Shown one piece after another: positions 1 to 9,414 of a stretch of 64,000 nucleotides of DNA (position 1 is its first letter; the number at the start of each line of letters is the position of its first letter). The stretch is from positions 1 through 64,000 of the forward strand of contig NZ_RAWE01000022.1 in NCBI RefSeq assembly GCF_003611695.1, written 5' to 3'. A program made the position numbers and the translations under genes. This DNA comes from Corallococcus carmarthensis (GTDB lineage Bacteria > Myxococcota > Myxococcia > Myxococcales > Myxococcaceae). Below the pieces are notes generated by a model, which saw nothing but the letters and a program-made list of their open reading frames with translations, made no database searches and had not been told where the DNA came from.

Positions 1-1
1 C

Positions 2-121
2 GTCAATCCCGAGGAGTACCTGGCCGACGTGCTGCTGCGCGTCCAGACGCACCCGAACGCCCGCATCGGAGAGATGCTGCCGCACGAGTGGAAGCGCCTT
101 CGCGCCGCCGATTCGTCCTGA
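2..121 (+). pseudogene. IS66-family transposase, C-terminal end (cut by window edge)
   Basis: The frame open from base 2 encodes 39 residues ending in a stop at 119-121. The segment 'YLADVLLRVQTHP' followed by 'LPHEWKR' is the characteristic C-terminal tail of IS66 TnpC transposases. Only the end is visible, so whether the element is intact to the left cannot be judged. No tnpA/tnpB partner and no clear terminal inverted repeat could be identified to the right. Confidence 0.8.
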
Positions 122-960
122 GCCCCCTGCTCAGGTCCGCCCCGTCAGCCCGCTCTCACACAGGCTCGCGACCACCGCCGAGCACGGTCCCCGTCCCTCT
201 GCAATAGGCTCGGTCACGTCGCTCGCCGGACGGATACGCTGAGCTGGCGCGGATAGACGCAAGCGAGCCGATATCGAGGGTGAGGGCGGCGCCGAGGAGG
301 GGGCGAGGAGGGCCGCTCATGGGGCCACCCGATCCGTGCGCCAGTCGGATGGAGACGCCGCACAGCTCGTTGAGAGACGCGCTGGACATGGCCGCCCTCA
401 CATCAGGGGCGAACTAGGAGACCTGGATCTCTTGACGCTGGTGAATTGAGCCTCAACACCCGCAACCTGGGGAGACCTCCGGAGCCGGGGCCCGCCGCAC
501 ACCCGCCATGTGCAGGCACTGGCGCTCCTGAATCGCTCCCCCCTCCAGCTTCCTCTACGCACGCCAAACCCGCTGCCTCCACACGTCATCCAGGCGAACA
601 CATCGCGGTCAAACGTCCTCCTCTCGACTCCGTCTCGTCCACTCGCGGCGTCTCCTCCTTCGGCGACTCCTGCCCGGCCTCTACATGGGGCTCCACGCAC
701 ACCTCCTCCTTTGCTTGGGGAACAGCGCCGCGAGCACCGCCTCACGAGGATCCCGTGGAGCTGCAGCGACTGCCGCGCACTTCGCGGGAGTTGGATGCCG
801 GATGGCTGAAGGCCGTGTCGCGCGTGGTGAAGGCGATGGTGTCGGTGCGGCTCGCGCTGCATCCAGCCGCTCCGGTGCCCCGGACGAGGGCATCCGGGGC
901 AGGGAAGAAGCGCCGAGCCCCTGGCCAGGTCTGGTTCACCGGCGGGAGCGCGGGCGTGCC
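122..960. other. gene-poor stretch between IS66 end and helicase gene
   Basis: No convincing gene is seen here. Long open frames on both strands are rich in Arg, Pro and Ser and look like GC-driven artefacts. A leftward frame starting near base 389 has a mildly protein-like beginning and could be the remnant of a gene interrupted by the IS66 element. The right IS66 end probably lies in the first 150 bases but I could not locate its repeat. Confidence 0.4.
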
Positions 961-3207
961 CTACTCGTTCGAATCCTGTCGGACAGGCCTGAGTTCAAAG
1001 TGGGACTGCAACTCCGCCAGAGGAGTGGTGAGCTTGCGCGGTGCAGTGACCACGAGATGGCGAGCCGCACGTGTCAGAGCTACGTATGTTGAGCGCAGCA
1101 ACTGGTCCTCGGTCATGTTGCGCTTCGCACGTCCCGGCTCGATGAGGCCGACGCAGTCGAACTCCAGGCCCTTGGTGTGGAGTGTCGGCGTGATGTGCAC
1201 TGTGTCGCGGTTGTGTAGGTCCACCGCCTTGGATCGACGGCACGAAATATGGTGCTCTTGCAGCAGAGGCTTGACGATGTCTGCCACCTGCTCACGCAGT
1301 TCATCGTCATCGCAGATGAGAACGATGGACCACTCTGGATGCTCCCGTTTCAGCTTGATGACTCGGGACGCGAGTTCCGCGAGCCGGGCTTCAACGTTGC
1401 CTCCCTGAATCAACTCTGGCTTCTGGCCGCTCAGGTCTTCACGTGCCTCAAAGGGAGCAGTTGTGCCGAAGTGCGCCCGGTAGTAGCTCGCAGCGAGTTC
1501 CCCCAATTCGCGCGTCTGCCGGTAATTCTTGCGGAAAAGTCCCACCTGGCCGTCCCCGCCCCCTAGCGAAAATCCACCGTCAGGCCAGGAAGGGAGTCCA
1601 CCCGGGAACTTCAAGCGCTGCATCAGGTCACCCACGGCGGTGACACAGCGGTACTTCGTGTCCGCCAGCTCCAAAAGCAGTCGGGACTCCACAGGGCTGA
1701 AGTCCTGAGCTTCGTCCAATACAAGGTGGCTGACTCGCTCCCAGGGCTTCACGAAGCGCACCGTCGGCGCGGAGGGCACTCCATCTGACATCCAGCGCAC
1801 CATCCAGCCAATCAGAGGGCGGTCATTCTTCCGAATGCGACCTTCGGTCGCGTGTGAGCGCGCCTCGCGGAGTGCGTTCTCGGCCGCCGTGCGCGACAGC
1901 ACCTTGGCTTCAACCAAGGCATTCGCATGCCCTGCGAATGCTTCTGACTGAAGAAAGCCGAGGTAGACCTCTCCATGGTTCACCACTTGAGAGGCGAATG
2001 CATTGAGGCCTTCGCGAACCGCGATGGCCTGTGCCGAATCTCGCTCGCGCGAGAAGTGCTCGTTGGCGATGCGGAATGCCGAGACAAGCTTCCCAAGTCT
2101 CAAGCTTCCTGAGCGCAGGCCCCTCTCCGCTTCCCCAATCTCCCGCAGGTATTCGGCCCTGCGTGCATCCTTCGGACCCAAGCACTGATCGAAGTGGGCC
2201 TCGAGTACCGCAAGCGCCGAAGGCCAGCGGCCGCGCAAGGACTGAACGGTCCAACTCTTCAGCGGCTCGAGAATCGCCGCATGCGTCTTGATGGCCGCGA
2301 GCGCCTTGCTGTCCTTCAGCGGGTCAGCCTTCACATTGTCGAGTGCATGTGCCCCATCCAGCAGGTTTCGGGTCCACGCATCAATCGAGATGACGGGCAC
2401 CTGCGGGATGCGCAGTTCCTTGAGCAACCGCTCAAGGTAGCGCACCAGGATGTCGCTGTACGTCACAACCAGAGTTGACTCCTCGGTGAAGTGGGGGGCA
2501 TCCCGAGGAATATCGAGTTCGTCGTGTTGTGCCTCCAGGGCGTATGCCACCCGCTGAAGTGCGATGGTTGTCTTACCGCTGCCGGGGGCTCCCTCGACGA
2601 CAAGGTGGCCTCGCAGCGGCATCCGCAGATACGTGTCCTGGGTCCGGTCCGTCTCGAAAATGATTTCGCGCAGGCCGAATGCTGCTGCCGCCACCGGGCC
2701 CTCCGGCCGCAGGTCGGATGTAGCTGCATCTATCGTCTGCCGGGCGCTGGCAAAGTCGAATGCTCCCGACAGGGCCTCGTAGCGGCCGTTCCGAAGGTCA
2801 CCTTGCTGCACTTGGAACCTACCGCGCAGGTCAACGCGGTAGGTCTGTTCTCCCTTGGGAACAACGATCTCCTCTTCCTCTCCCAGATCAAACAGTCGCA
2901 GGCGCGCGAGTGGGGAGGTCCATGAGATGATGTGAGCCCCTCCTTGAAGAGCAAGCCCCTGGCGCGCCTTCGTCAGGTAGAGGCGCTTGGCCTCCTTCCC
3001 ATTGCAGATCGCGTCGATACGCACCGAGAAGGGGTCACCTGCCAGTTCGCGAAACGCCGCATACTGGATCTGCCGCTGCTGGTCCAAGGCCTGTGGACCG
3101 AAGACACTCTGCCCTGCCTGCGATGCGCGCTGATTCGCCTCGCGGATGGCGTGGGCCAATGCTGCAAGATCCTCGGTCAAGAGGGCTTTCAGGTTCGACA
3201 CAGTCAT
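961..3207 (-). CDS. UvrD/HelD-like superfamily 1 helicase
   Basis: This 748-residue protein has the motifs of superfamily 1 helicases: Walker A GAPGSGKT at about residues 206-213, Walker B/motif II LVLDEAQD, motif V-like HTKGLEFDCV, and motif VI TYVALTRAAR close to the C-terminus. About 200 residues precede the Walker A, as in HelD-type and related stand-alone helicases rather than UvrD itself. I chose the ATG at 3207 because GGAGAGA lies just upstream; a longer frame to 3285 has no such site. It lies on the chromosome outside the prophage. Its substrate is unknown: DNA repair or RNA polymerase recycling are both possible for this family. Confidence 0.85.
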   Translation of the reverse strand: MTVSNLKALLTEDLAALAHAIREANQRASQAGQSVFGPQALDQQRQIQYAAFRELAGDPFSVRIDAICNGKEAKRLYLTKARQGLALQGGAHIISWTSPLARLRLFDLGEEEEIVVPKGEQTYRVDLRGRFQVQQGDLRNGRYEALSGAFDFASARQTIDAATSDLRPEGPVAAAAFGLREIIFETDRTQDTYLRMPLRGHLVVEGAPGSGKTTIALQRVAYALEAQHDELDIPRDAPHFTEESTLVVTYSDILVRYLERLLKELRIPQVPVISIDAWTRNLLDGAHALDNVKADPLKDSKALAAIKTHAAILEPLKSWTVQSLRGRWPSALAVLEAHFDQCLGPKDARRAEYLREIGEAERGLRSGSLRLGKLVSAFRIANEHFSRERDSAQAIAVREGLNAFASQVVNHGEVYLGFLQSEAFAGHANALVEAKVLSRTAAENALREARSHATEGRIRKNDRPLIGWMVRWMSDGVPSAPTVRFVKPWERVSHLVLDEAQDFSPVESRLLLELADTKYRCVTAVGDLMQRLKFPGGLPSWPDGGFSLGGGDGQVGLFRKNYRQTRELGELAASYYRAHFGTTAPFEAREDLSGQKPELIQGGNVEARLAELASRVIKLKREHPEWSIVLICDDDELREQVADIVKPLLQEHHISCRRSKAVDLHNRDTVHITPTLHTKGLEFDCVGLIEPGRAKRNMTEDQLLRSTYVALTRAARHLVVTAPRKLTTPLAELQSHFELRPVRQDSNE

Positions 3208-3465
3208 GCTGTCTCTCCAGGAGCTCACAGCATAGCCTACCGTGCTGGTCGTGACGCCAGCGGCGGTGGAGTCAGTCCCCGCCAACGCAAGATTTGCTGT
3301 CGGTTTGCGGCGGAAGCATTGGACCCTTGAAATCTTCGCAGCCGCTTGTGCAGCCCGGGAGAAGAAGGCGAAGTGGTATGGCCGCCCTTGGAATGAGGGG
3401 GTGGTCGTGACCCCTCCACGAGGCTCATTGTCCCCTCACTCCAAGATGCGCCTAGACTCGCGGCC

Positions 3466-3669
3466 ATGAGACCTCTTCTGCTCTTGTCTCTCCTGTTCAT
3501 TGGTGTCTCCGCTGAAGCTCGCGGTTCTGTCCGGACCAAGGGTTACACAACGAAGCGAGGGACGTATGTGGCGCCCAGCCACCGGACGAAGGGGAACCAT
3601 ACGAAGGTCGACAACTACTCCACCAAGGGCAACTCCAACCCCTACACGGGCAAGAAGGGCTCGAAATAG
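3466..3669 (+). CDS. small secreted protein with TKG repeats
   Basis: A 67-residue protein with a clear signal peptide (residues 1-18, hydrophobic LLLLSLLFIGV core, likely cleavage after AEA). The mature part is short, basic and repetitive: TKGY, TKGN and 'YSTKGNSNPYTGKKG' at the C-terminus. Similar short proteins with an NPYTGKKG ending occur in many proteobacteria without known function. It is monocistronic and sits between the helicase (opposite strand) and the toxin-like lipoprotein. Confidence 0.7.
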   Translation: MRPLLLLSLLFIGVSAEARGSVRTKGYTTKRGTYVAPSHRTKGNHTKVDNYSTKGNSNPYTGKKGSK

Positions 3670-3899
3670 CCTGGCCCGCGCTCTGTCTTGTGGCAATGCC
3701 ACTCCGAAGGCACCTGCAGCACGTCCATGATAAGGCCCTGCCGGCCGAGGCTGCTTTCGGGGAGGAGCGCGCCAATCCACCTTCGTCCAGCGCAGCAGTT
3801 GCTGCTGGGAGTGCGCCAGGTACGGAACGCAGGGCGAGTGCCCACGACTGGAAACGACCCTGTGGCCTGTCAGCCCTGGCCGTGCTGTCATGGATTGTC

Positions 3900-4544
3900 A
3901 TGACAACCGCTGTGGCCTTCCGCCGCGCCGCGAGCGCTGCTGCGCTCCTCGCTCTTGTCGGGTGCGGGTCCGCAACCGTCGGCGGTGGAGGAAGTCCTGC
4001 TCGCGCGAAGTGGGTCAGCCCGGTCGTCACCACGCCGGATGGCGGCCAACTCCGGACGACCATCTACTACGGGCCCTGGCAGTGCAGCGCCGCGTTCCTG
4101 ACTCGCTGCGAGTCGAAGTGCGCGGCGCAGGGCTACCCCCTCATGGGATGCATGTGGCTGGCCGACATCAAGGGGGACTGGCAGGGGCGCTACCTCTTCA
4201 TGCCCGCGGAGGCAGGTGGTCGCCTCGCCATCACCCACTGCTGCTGCGACTACCCCAAGGTGGCGGACCTCCAGCGGCGCCGTGACAAGTGGGACAACGC
4301 GCGCGAGCGCTTCCGGGATGAGTGGGGCTCCGAGTTCGGCGCGTGGCCGGCGACGAGCGCCGGGAAGAACTGGCCGGGACACCACATCTTTGACCTGGCC
4401 CATGGCGGGCCGCCGGTGGCGCCCGACAACGTCCTGCCTGTCCCTGGTGACGTGCACAAGCTCTTCAACGACGAGTACCCCGCCTGCTACGCGCCCGGCA
4501 GGAAGTGGCTGACGCCCGGCCCTGAGCGCCCCTACGCGGACTGA
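3900..4544 (+). CDS. lipoprotein with C-terminal HNH/GHH nuclease-like domain (SitA-like toxin candidate), chromosomal copy
   Basis: A 214-residue lipoprotein: signal segment with lipobox LVGC at residues 19-22, a glycine-rich linker, a Cys-rich middle (QCSAAF, CESKCAAQG, HCCCDYP) and a C-terminal block with GHHIFDLAHGG, a downstream PDNVLP and then VH..FN. This His-rich spacing resembles HNH/endonuclease VII-type toxin domains of polymorphic toxins. The ATG at 3900 aligns with the start of its close paralogue at 24661. A SUKH gene follows after 10 bases, as expected for toxin and immunity. Lipoprotein nucleases of this build match the SitA toxins of Myxococcus, passed between cells by outer membrane exchange. 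The nuclease call is inferred from the motif only; the Cys-rich region is unassigned. Confidence 0.65.
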   Translation: MTTAVAFRRAASAAALLALVGCGSATVGGGGSPARAKWVSPVVTTPDGGQLRTTIYYGPWQCSAAFLTRCESKCAAQGYPLMGCMWLADIKGDWQGRYLFMPAEAGGRLAITHCCCDYPKVADLQRRRDKWDNARERFRDEWGSEFGAWPATSAGKNWPGHHIFDLAHGGPPVAPDNVLPVPGDVHKLFNDEYPACYAPGRKWLTPGPERPYAD

Positions 4545-4554
4545 GGACGCCACC

Positions 4555-5031
4555 ATGCCCATGGACAGCCTGCTGGCGGAGTTCTCCCGGCTCCACTTTC
4601 CCAACGCACCAGCGACACCCGCGCAGATCTCCGCTTTCGAGGCGCGCGTCGGCTGGAAGCTGGACGAGGAACTGCGCGCCTTCTACCTGCACGCGAACGG
4701 CGGCACCCTCTTCACGCCGCCGCCGAACACGAAGTACTGCTTCCTGTCGCTGGACGAAATTGTTCGGGCACGGGTCGCCATACGTGGAAGAGACCAGGAC
4801 AGCGCGGGCCCCGCATCGCACTTCACCCTGGTGGACATGCAGGACACCAACTTCGTCGTCGTGGACGTAGCGAAGCGGGAGGCCGGACACTACCCTCTGC
4901 TCGACGCCTTCCACGAAACGTACCCGGACGAGGTGCCGCGCATCGCCTCGTCCTTCGAGGAGTTCTTGGAGAAGGCCCTGCGCAGTGGCAACCGCTCCTT
5001 CTGGCTGAGCAGCGAGCCGCCAGAGGAGTGA
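4555..5031 (+). CDS. SUKH (SMI1/KNR4) family immunity protein, chromosomal copy
   Basis: A 158-residue protein with the SUKH pattern: an N-terminal helix, then 'FEARVGWKLDEELRAFY' followed by HANGG, the conserved E..LG..LP...Y...NGG signature of SMI1/KNR4 proteins. SUKH proteins are the commonest immunity proteins beside nuclease toxins. It starts 10 bases after the lipoprotein-nuclease gene on the same strand, so the two are very likely co-transcribed. It is cytoplasmic, with no signal peptide, fitting protection against a toxin that acts inside the cell. A paralogue lies at 25312. Specificity for its neighbour is an inference. Confidence 0.8.
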   Translation: MPMDSLLAEFSRLHFPNAPATPAQISAFEARVGWKLDEELRAFYLHANGGTLFTPPPNTKYCFLSLDEIVRARVAIRGRDQDSAGPASHFTLVDMQDTNFVVVDVAKREAGHYPLLDAFHETYPDEVPRIASSFEEFLEKALRSGNRSFWLSSEPPEE

Positions 5032-5118
5032 GCACGCCGGGTCCATGGTGGCCCGTCCACTCGCGTGAGCTGTCCGCGCCGTGCCCACCCACGGCAAGAC
5101 GAAGACCCTCCCCGGAGC

Positions 5119-5146
5119 GGCGACGGAGCGTGTTCCCTCCGTCGCC
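5119..5146. terminator. hairpin between converging genes
   Basis: A perfect 10-base-pair inverted repeat, GGCGACGGAG (5119-5128) and CTCCGTCGCC (5137-5146), with an 8-base loop. It lies between the rightward immunity gene and the leftward lipoprotein gene and may terminate both. No long T-run follows on either side, so efficiency is uncertain. Confidence 0.55.
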
Positions 5147-5169
5147 TTCGCGCTTCACGGAGGGAGGCG

Positions 5170-7788
5170 TTACGGAGTGCGGACCAGGCGGATGCCGTAC
5201 CAGCTGCCGCCCAAACGTGCGCGTCCGTAGAAGCTGCCAGCCTTCATGGAATACTTGTAGTTGACCTTGGCGGGGGGCGTTCCCGGCGGTCCGGCGACGC
5301 CTCCGTTCTTCGCGTACCGGAAGCCGGCGTTCGCGTCGAACCGCCAGGTGTTCTGGTGGCTGTAGCACTGGGGCTTTTCACCCGCCCCCATGACCCACCG
5401 GAGCCTGTTCGCGTCATCCAGGTTGGTCACCATCTTCGAGTACGCCTCGTACCGGGTCTTGAACGTGGGGTCGATGGCATCCATCACGTGCGTTTCGATC
5501 CCCTTCCAGATGTTGGTGTAGGCATTGCCAATCAGGGAGTTGATGCCACCGTTGGTCCAGCTGGCGATGTCCTGCGTGGTGATCGGATAGTAGGGGACCT
5601 TGATGTTGACGGAGATGTTCGCCGTCTTCACCAGCCAGTTTCCGATCTTGTAATCCGCCAGGGTGTTGAACTTGGGCCGGGCCAGCGTGTTGTAGTTCTG
5701 GGGATACGGGACGATGTAGTCCGTATCCAGCTTCATGTTGTCCATGCCCACGACGATTTCGTCCGCGTAGGACGGTCCCCAGTAGCCAATCCCCAGGAAG
5801 CGCTTGCGACGCTGGAGCTTGCCCTTGATGCCGATCGTGTGGAACCCCACCTCGTAGTCGCCAATGTTGAGCTGGAAGCCCGGAGACTTGGCCTTGAAGA
5901 CGAAGCGGCGGTTGCCGAAGGGGATGTTCTCGGAGCGCTTGAAGTTCGAGCCCACCGGATAGGGCTGGTAGGCGATCGCGGGCGGAGTGAGGTTGCAGCT
6001 CGGTGCCGGAACGATGGTGCTGTCGCAGATGAAGTCCCGCTCGCCGTTGCCGGAATACGCCGCGGCACAGTTCTGGCTGTTCCACAGGTTGGGCGGCTTG
6101 GCGCTCGCCGCCAGCTCCACGACCGAGTTGGTCCCCGGGAAGAACTTCCGGCAGTACGCGACCGGATCCAGGTTGGCGCCCGAGACACAGTCGTTGTCCT
6201 TCAGCCACGCGCCGCCCGGCGCCTTGTGCGCGTTGACCTTGCCGTACCAGTACGAGATGCGGCCAAGCTCAGCCCCCTTGTTCCGCAGGGGAGCGCTGAC
6301 GCTCGCCAGGCCCTGCTCCGTGCCGTGGGTGCCCGATCCGGCGGGGCTGCCCACATCCGGGAGCGCCTGGAGCGTGGCGGCGCCGCTGGCGTCGTCATCA
6401 AAGCCAAGCAGCTTCACGGAAGGCGTACCGAACCCTCCCACCGTGCGGATGACGCCCGGCATGACCTGGTAGGACCCATTGCCCAGCGACGACTCTCCCG
6501 CGATGGACTGGAAGTTGGGGTCGGTGTTGATGGCATAGGCGTTGGCGTTGAACCAGGCGCGGTAGGCCGCGAGCGAGGACAGGTTGACCTGGAACACGCC
6601 CATGTTGGTGAGGTGGTACAGCTTGCCCTCGACGACGACCTGGAGGTCGCGGTCGACGAGGCGACGCAGGGTGTCGTCCTCGGTCAGGGCCGCGGCGAGG
6701 TCGTCCACGAATTCGCTGTAGGTCACGTCGACAATGGCATCCCCGGCCTGCTCCGAGGGGCGGGCCGTCGCCAGGTACGTCTTCGCGCTCACGAAGTTGG
6801 ACGGCACCATGTCGTTGGGGTGGATCTCCGCGCTCAGCGTGTAGGCCAGCGTGCCGGAGCAGCTCAGCGCCGAATAGCAACCGAGCCGCAGTTCATACAG
6901 GCCCGTGCGGGGCGCGGTGTATGTGATGCGGCTGCCGGTGCCACTGCACGCGTCGTCGCTGGCCACGAGTTCGACGTTGCCCTCGGCATCGATGAGGCGC
7001 AGGTAGGAATCACCGGCCACCGAAGAACCCGTGACACCACACGTGCCCGCGTCGATCACCTGCCCCTGGGACAGGTGGAGGACCAGGGTGGAGTAGCCCG
7101 CGGTGGCGCTGGTCGTGGTCGCGCCGCTGTAGCTCCGCGCGCCGCTGAGCACCGCCGTACGGCCCGGCGTCAGGACCGAGTACCCCACGGTGCCGCTACA
7201 GGTTCCCGTGGAGAAGCAGCCCATGCGGACTTCGTAGACGCCGGCGGTGGCGGCCGTGAAGGACAGGCGGCTGCCCGTGGTGCCACACGCGTCATCGTTG
7301 GCCGTGACCTCGGTGCCATTGAGCATCAGGCGCAGGTAGCTGTCGCCCGTGACCGAGGCTCCTTCGAGATCACAGGTGCCCGCCTCGAAGACCTGGCCCG
7401 CATTCAGCTTCACGGTGAACGACGGAGAGTTGGTCGTCGCGCTCGCGGTGGCGGTGGCGCTGAAGGGAGTGACGCCGCTGCTCCCGGTGCTGGCCGAAGT
7501 CGCGTCGGCGACCGTGTCCAGTGCGGAATAGAAGTCGGCGAAGCCGCTGGCCGTAGCGAAGTTCAGGACGCCGTTCGGGAAGTTGCTGTCCACGAGCAGC
7601 GTCGGCGCGACCCAGGGGCCCGGCGGATAGGAGGCCTCGAACTCCTCATCCACGAGCGCCTGGGTCTGCTCCGGCGGGTGCTCGGGCTCCACGGGACCTG
7701 GAACGTCTTCGCCGCCACATCCCCCGAGACCGAGCGTCAGGGTGACCAGCAGCAATGCCTTGAGGGGTGTCTTCACCGCGCGTTTCAT
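5170..7788 (-). CDS. large lipoprotein with two repeated pre-peptidase-like domains
   Basis: An 872-residue lipoprotein. The signal segment ends in lipobox LGGC with a GGEDVP linker. Between about residues 100 and 320 two related modules repeat the pattern GDSYLRL, DDAC, GSR, then G.YE.R.GC.S and CSGT, resembling bacterial pre-peptidase C-terminal (PPC) domains in which paired cysteines are conserved. The C-terminal 500 residues, with many aromatic residues and no catalytic motif I recognise, are unassigned. It is encoded on the chromosome just outside the prophage end; its start lies 58 bases beyond the integrase stop on the same strand, so prophage transcription could reach it. Probably outer-membrane anchored. 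Confidence 0.75.
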   Translation of the reverse strand: MKRAVKTPLKALLLVTLTLGLGGCGGEDVPGPVEPEHPPEQTQALVDEEFEASYPPGPWVAPTLLVDSNFPNGVLNFATASGFADFYSALDTVADATSASTGSSGVTPFSATATASATTNSPSFTVKLNAGQVFEAGTCDLEGASVTGDSYLRLMLNGTEVTANDDACGTTGSRLSFTAATAGVYEVRMGCFSTGTCSGTVGYSVLTPGRTAVLSGARSYSGATTTSATAGYSTLVLHLSQGQVIDAGTCGVTGSSVAGDSYLRLIDAEGNVELVASDDACSGTGSRITYTAPRTGLYELRLGCYSALSCSGTLAYTLSAEIHPNDMVPSNFVSAKTYLATARPSEQAGDAIVDVTYSEFVDDLAAALTEDDTLRRLVDRDLQVVVEGKLYHLTNMGVFQVNLSSLAAYRAWFNANAYAINTDPNFQSIAGESSLGNGSYQVMPGVIRTVGGFGTPSVKLLGFDDDASGAATLQALPDVGSPAGSGTHGTEQGLASVSAPLRNKGAELGRISYWYGKVNAHKAPGGAWLKDNDCVSGANLDPVAYCRKFFPGTNSVVELAASAKPPNLWNSQNCAAAYSGNGERDFICDSTIVPAPSCNLTPPAIAYQPYPVGSNFKRSENIPFGNRRFVFKAKSPGFQLNIGDYEVGFHTIGIKGKLQRRKRFLGIGYWGPSYADEIVVGMDNMKLDTDYIVPYPQNYNTLARPKFNTLADYKIGNWLVKTANISVNIKVPYYPITTQDIASWTNGGINSLIGNAYTNIWKGIETHVMDAIDPTFKTRYEAYSKMVTNLDDANRLRWVMGAGEKPQCYSHQNTWRFDANAGFRYAKNGGVAGPPGTPPAKVNYKYSMKAGSFYGRARLGGSWYGIRLVRTP

Positions 7789-7846
7789 CCGAACTCCGCT
7801 TGACCGGGGGGCCTTGTGAAATTCCGCATTGCTGGAATATCAAGGT

Positions 7847-9412
7847 TCACTGCTTAACCATGAATATACAATTTTCCACCCATGGTAAAGTCCACCGGCA
7901 CGGGGCGATCCGCCTTGGGCCCCTGCCAGCGTCACGCGCCCGGTGGGGGATGACGTAGAGGAAGGACGGGAGCCCTCCGGGTACCCGATCCAGCGAACGC
8001 GCCTGAACGTCACCGGACAGCAAAACGCCCTGCTTCCCGTGGGGTTGGGAAGCAGGGCGAGTGACCCCGACAGGAATCGAACCTGTGGCCTGCGGTTTAG
8101 GAAACTGGCCAGTGGGGATTGAGCGGCCTTCCCCAGCCTTCCTCTGCCTTGCCAAACCTTCGTTTTTATTCACGTTTCGGCCTCCATGTAGGTCCTCAAC
8201 CTTCCTTGGTAATACCTGCGCTTCCTCAGTCTTCACGCCACGTGGACGCCACGGGTCGAGCGTCGCCGCCACGGCGTCGGAGCCCGCGCGAACGTGCTCA
8301 GGCAGCGCCACCGCGTAGTGCGCGCGCGTCGTCTCCACGTCCGCGTGGCCCAGCACTTCGGCCACCAGGCGGATGTCCTTCGTTGTCTGGTAGGCCACCG
8401 TCCCCCACGTGGAGCGCAGGTGCTTGAAGCGCAGTGTGAGGGGAGTGCCCTTGGGCCACAGCTGGAAGTTGCACCGCGGGCACCGTGAGGGGGCATCGTT
8501 CTGGCGCTCCTCCCGGAAGCCGCAGCCTTTGCGCCGACACACGTGCGTCCAGGCCTGCACCAGGCGGGCCCGCACGAGGGCGCGGCGGATGATGTCGTGG
8601 ATTCGCCAGCTCGGCCCGAAGGGCTTAGTCGTTCCGGGCCGCGGGAAGAGGTGGGGGCCCGGCGTCGCTAGCTGTTCCTCAAGCGTCGGTACCAGCACCT
8701 CGGGAATGGGCACCCGACGCTCGCGCCCACCCTTCGTGGTGTCGCGGTGTCCGCTCCGGCGCACGAGGAGGTAGCGCTCCACGAGGTGGACCTCGTCCTT
8801 GCGCAGCACGCGCACCTCGCCCTTGCGGAGTCCCGTCAGCACGCTGGTGGCAACAGCCGGGCGATGCTCCGGGCTCAGGGCGGCGAAGAGCTGGGCGACC
8901 TGCTCCGGCGTGTAGAAGCCCACTTCGCGCTTGGGCACTCGCACCTTCCCAGCCTTCTTGAAGGGATTGGGCCCGGAGAAGAGGCCGGCCTTCTCGTCCA
9001 GGAACGAGTAGAGGCCCTGCCCTGCCATCCGCACGTGCTCACGCGACTGGGGGGAGAGCTTCGTCAGCTTCGCGAGCACCTGAAGCACGTCCGCCGGCGT
9101 GACGGAGTCCACGAGTCTGGTGCCCAGCGCCGTCGCCACGTAGCGCAGCTTCTGCTCCAGGTTGCGCTTGCTGGCGAACTCCGGCGGAAGTGCATCGAGC
9201 CGCATGCGGATGGCCGCAGCCACGGTCGGTACCTCTCGTCGCTCCGCCTCCAGTCCGGCTTCCTCTCGCCACGCGCGATGCTCCACTTCGTGCGCTTCGC
9301 GGCGCGCCTCAGTGAGCGTTCTCGCGGGAATGACCCGACGGTGCGGCTTACCGTCCTTCCCCACCCAGCCAATCCGGAACTTCCCTGACGGCAGCTTCTG
9401 CGCCCAGGCCAC
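7847..9412 (-). CDS. int: tyrosine recombinase (integrase) whose frame crosses the attachment site
   Basis: A 521-residue phage integrase. Catalytic residues: R196 (TGLRKGE), K330..R333 (FKHLR, with Lys where His is usual), H356 (LGHAD) and nucleophile Y366. An inserted zinc ribbon (C292, C297, C311, C314) lies between the first Arg and the second box. The start is GTG at 9412, behind GGAGGGAAG. The catalytic domain ends near residue 380, but the frame continues through the tRNA-Arg fragment (residues about 436-451) and stops in chromosomal DNA at 7847. The last 70 or so residues therefore come from the host. In myxophage Mx8 attP also lies inside the integrase gene, so integration changes the protein tail. 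The free-phage tail should be encoded at the far right end. Confidence 0.9.
   Translation of the reverse strand: MAWAQKLPSGKFRIGWVGKDGKPHRRVIPARTLTEARREAHEVEHRAWREEAGLEAERREVPTVAAAIRMRLDALPPEFASKRNLEQKLRYVATALGTRLVDSVTPADVLQVLAKLTKLSPQSREHVRMAGQGLYSFLDEKAGLFSGPNPFKKAGKVRVPKREVGFYTPEQVAQLFAALSPEHRPAVATSVLTGLRKGEVRVLRKDEVHLVERYLLVRRSGHRDTTKGGRERRVPIPEVLVPTLEEQLATPGPHLFPRPGTTKPFGPSWRIHDIIRRALVRARLVQAWTHVCRRKGCGFREERQNDAPSRCPRCNFQLWPKGTPLTLRFKHLRSTWGTVAYQTTKDIRLVAEVLGHADVETTRAHYAVALPEHVRAGSDAVAATLDPWRPRGVKTEEAQVLPRKVEDLHGGRNVNKNEGLARQRKAGEGRSIPTGQFPKPQATGSIPVGVTRPASQPHGKQGVLLSGDVQARSLDRVPGGLPSFLYVIPHRARDAGRGPRRIAPCRWTLPWVENCIFMVKQ
8062..8105 (-). other. attachment core: 3' fragment of a tRNA-Arg(CCU) gene
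   Basis: Read on the minus strand this is the 3' half of a tRNA: anticodon loop TTCCTAA (anticodon CCT, Arg), stem ACCGC, variable loop, T-arm ACAGG/TTCGATT/CCTGT, and acceptor strand CGGGGTC plus A. The 5' half is absent: upstream the anticodon stem no longer pairs. This is the duplicated core left when a phage integrates into a tRNA gene. The intact tRNA should stand at the other prophage end, beyond base 64000. The core lies inside the integrase frame. Confidence 0.75.
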
Positions 9413-9414
9413 GG

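Noticed and set aside
446-1408. 320-codon rightward frame
   Set aside because: Ser/Arg/Pro-rich, antisense in part to the helicase gene, no motif.
5065-7803. 912-codon rightward open frame
   Set aside because: It mirrors the lipoprotein gene on the other strand, has Arg/Val/Gly-rich low-complexity composition and no motif; the opposite frame has a lipobox and repeated domains.
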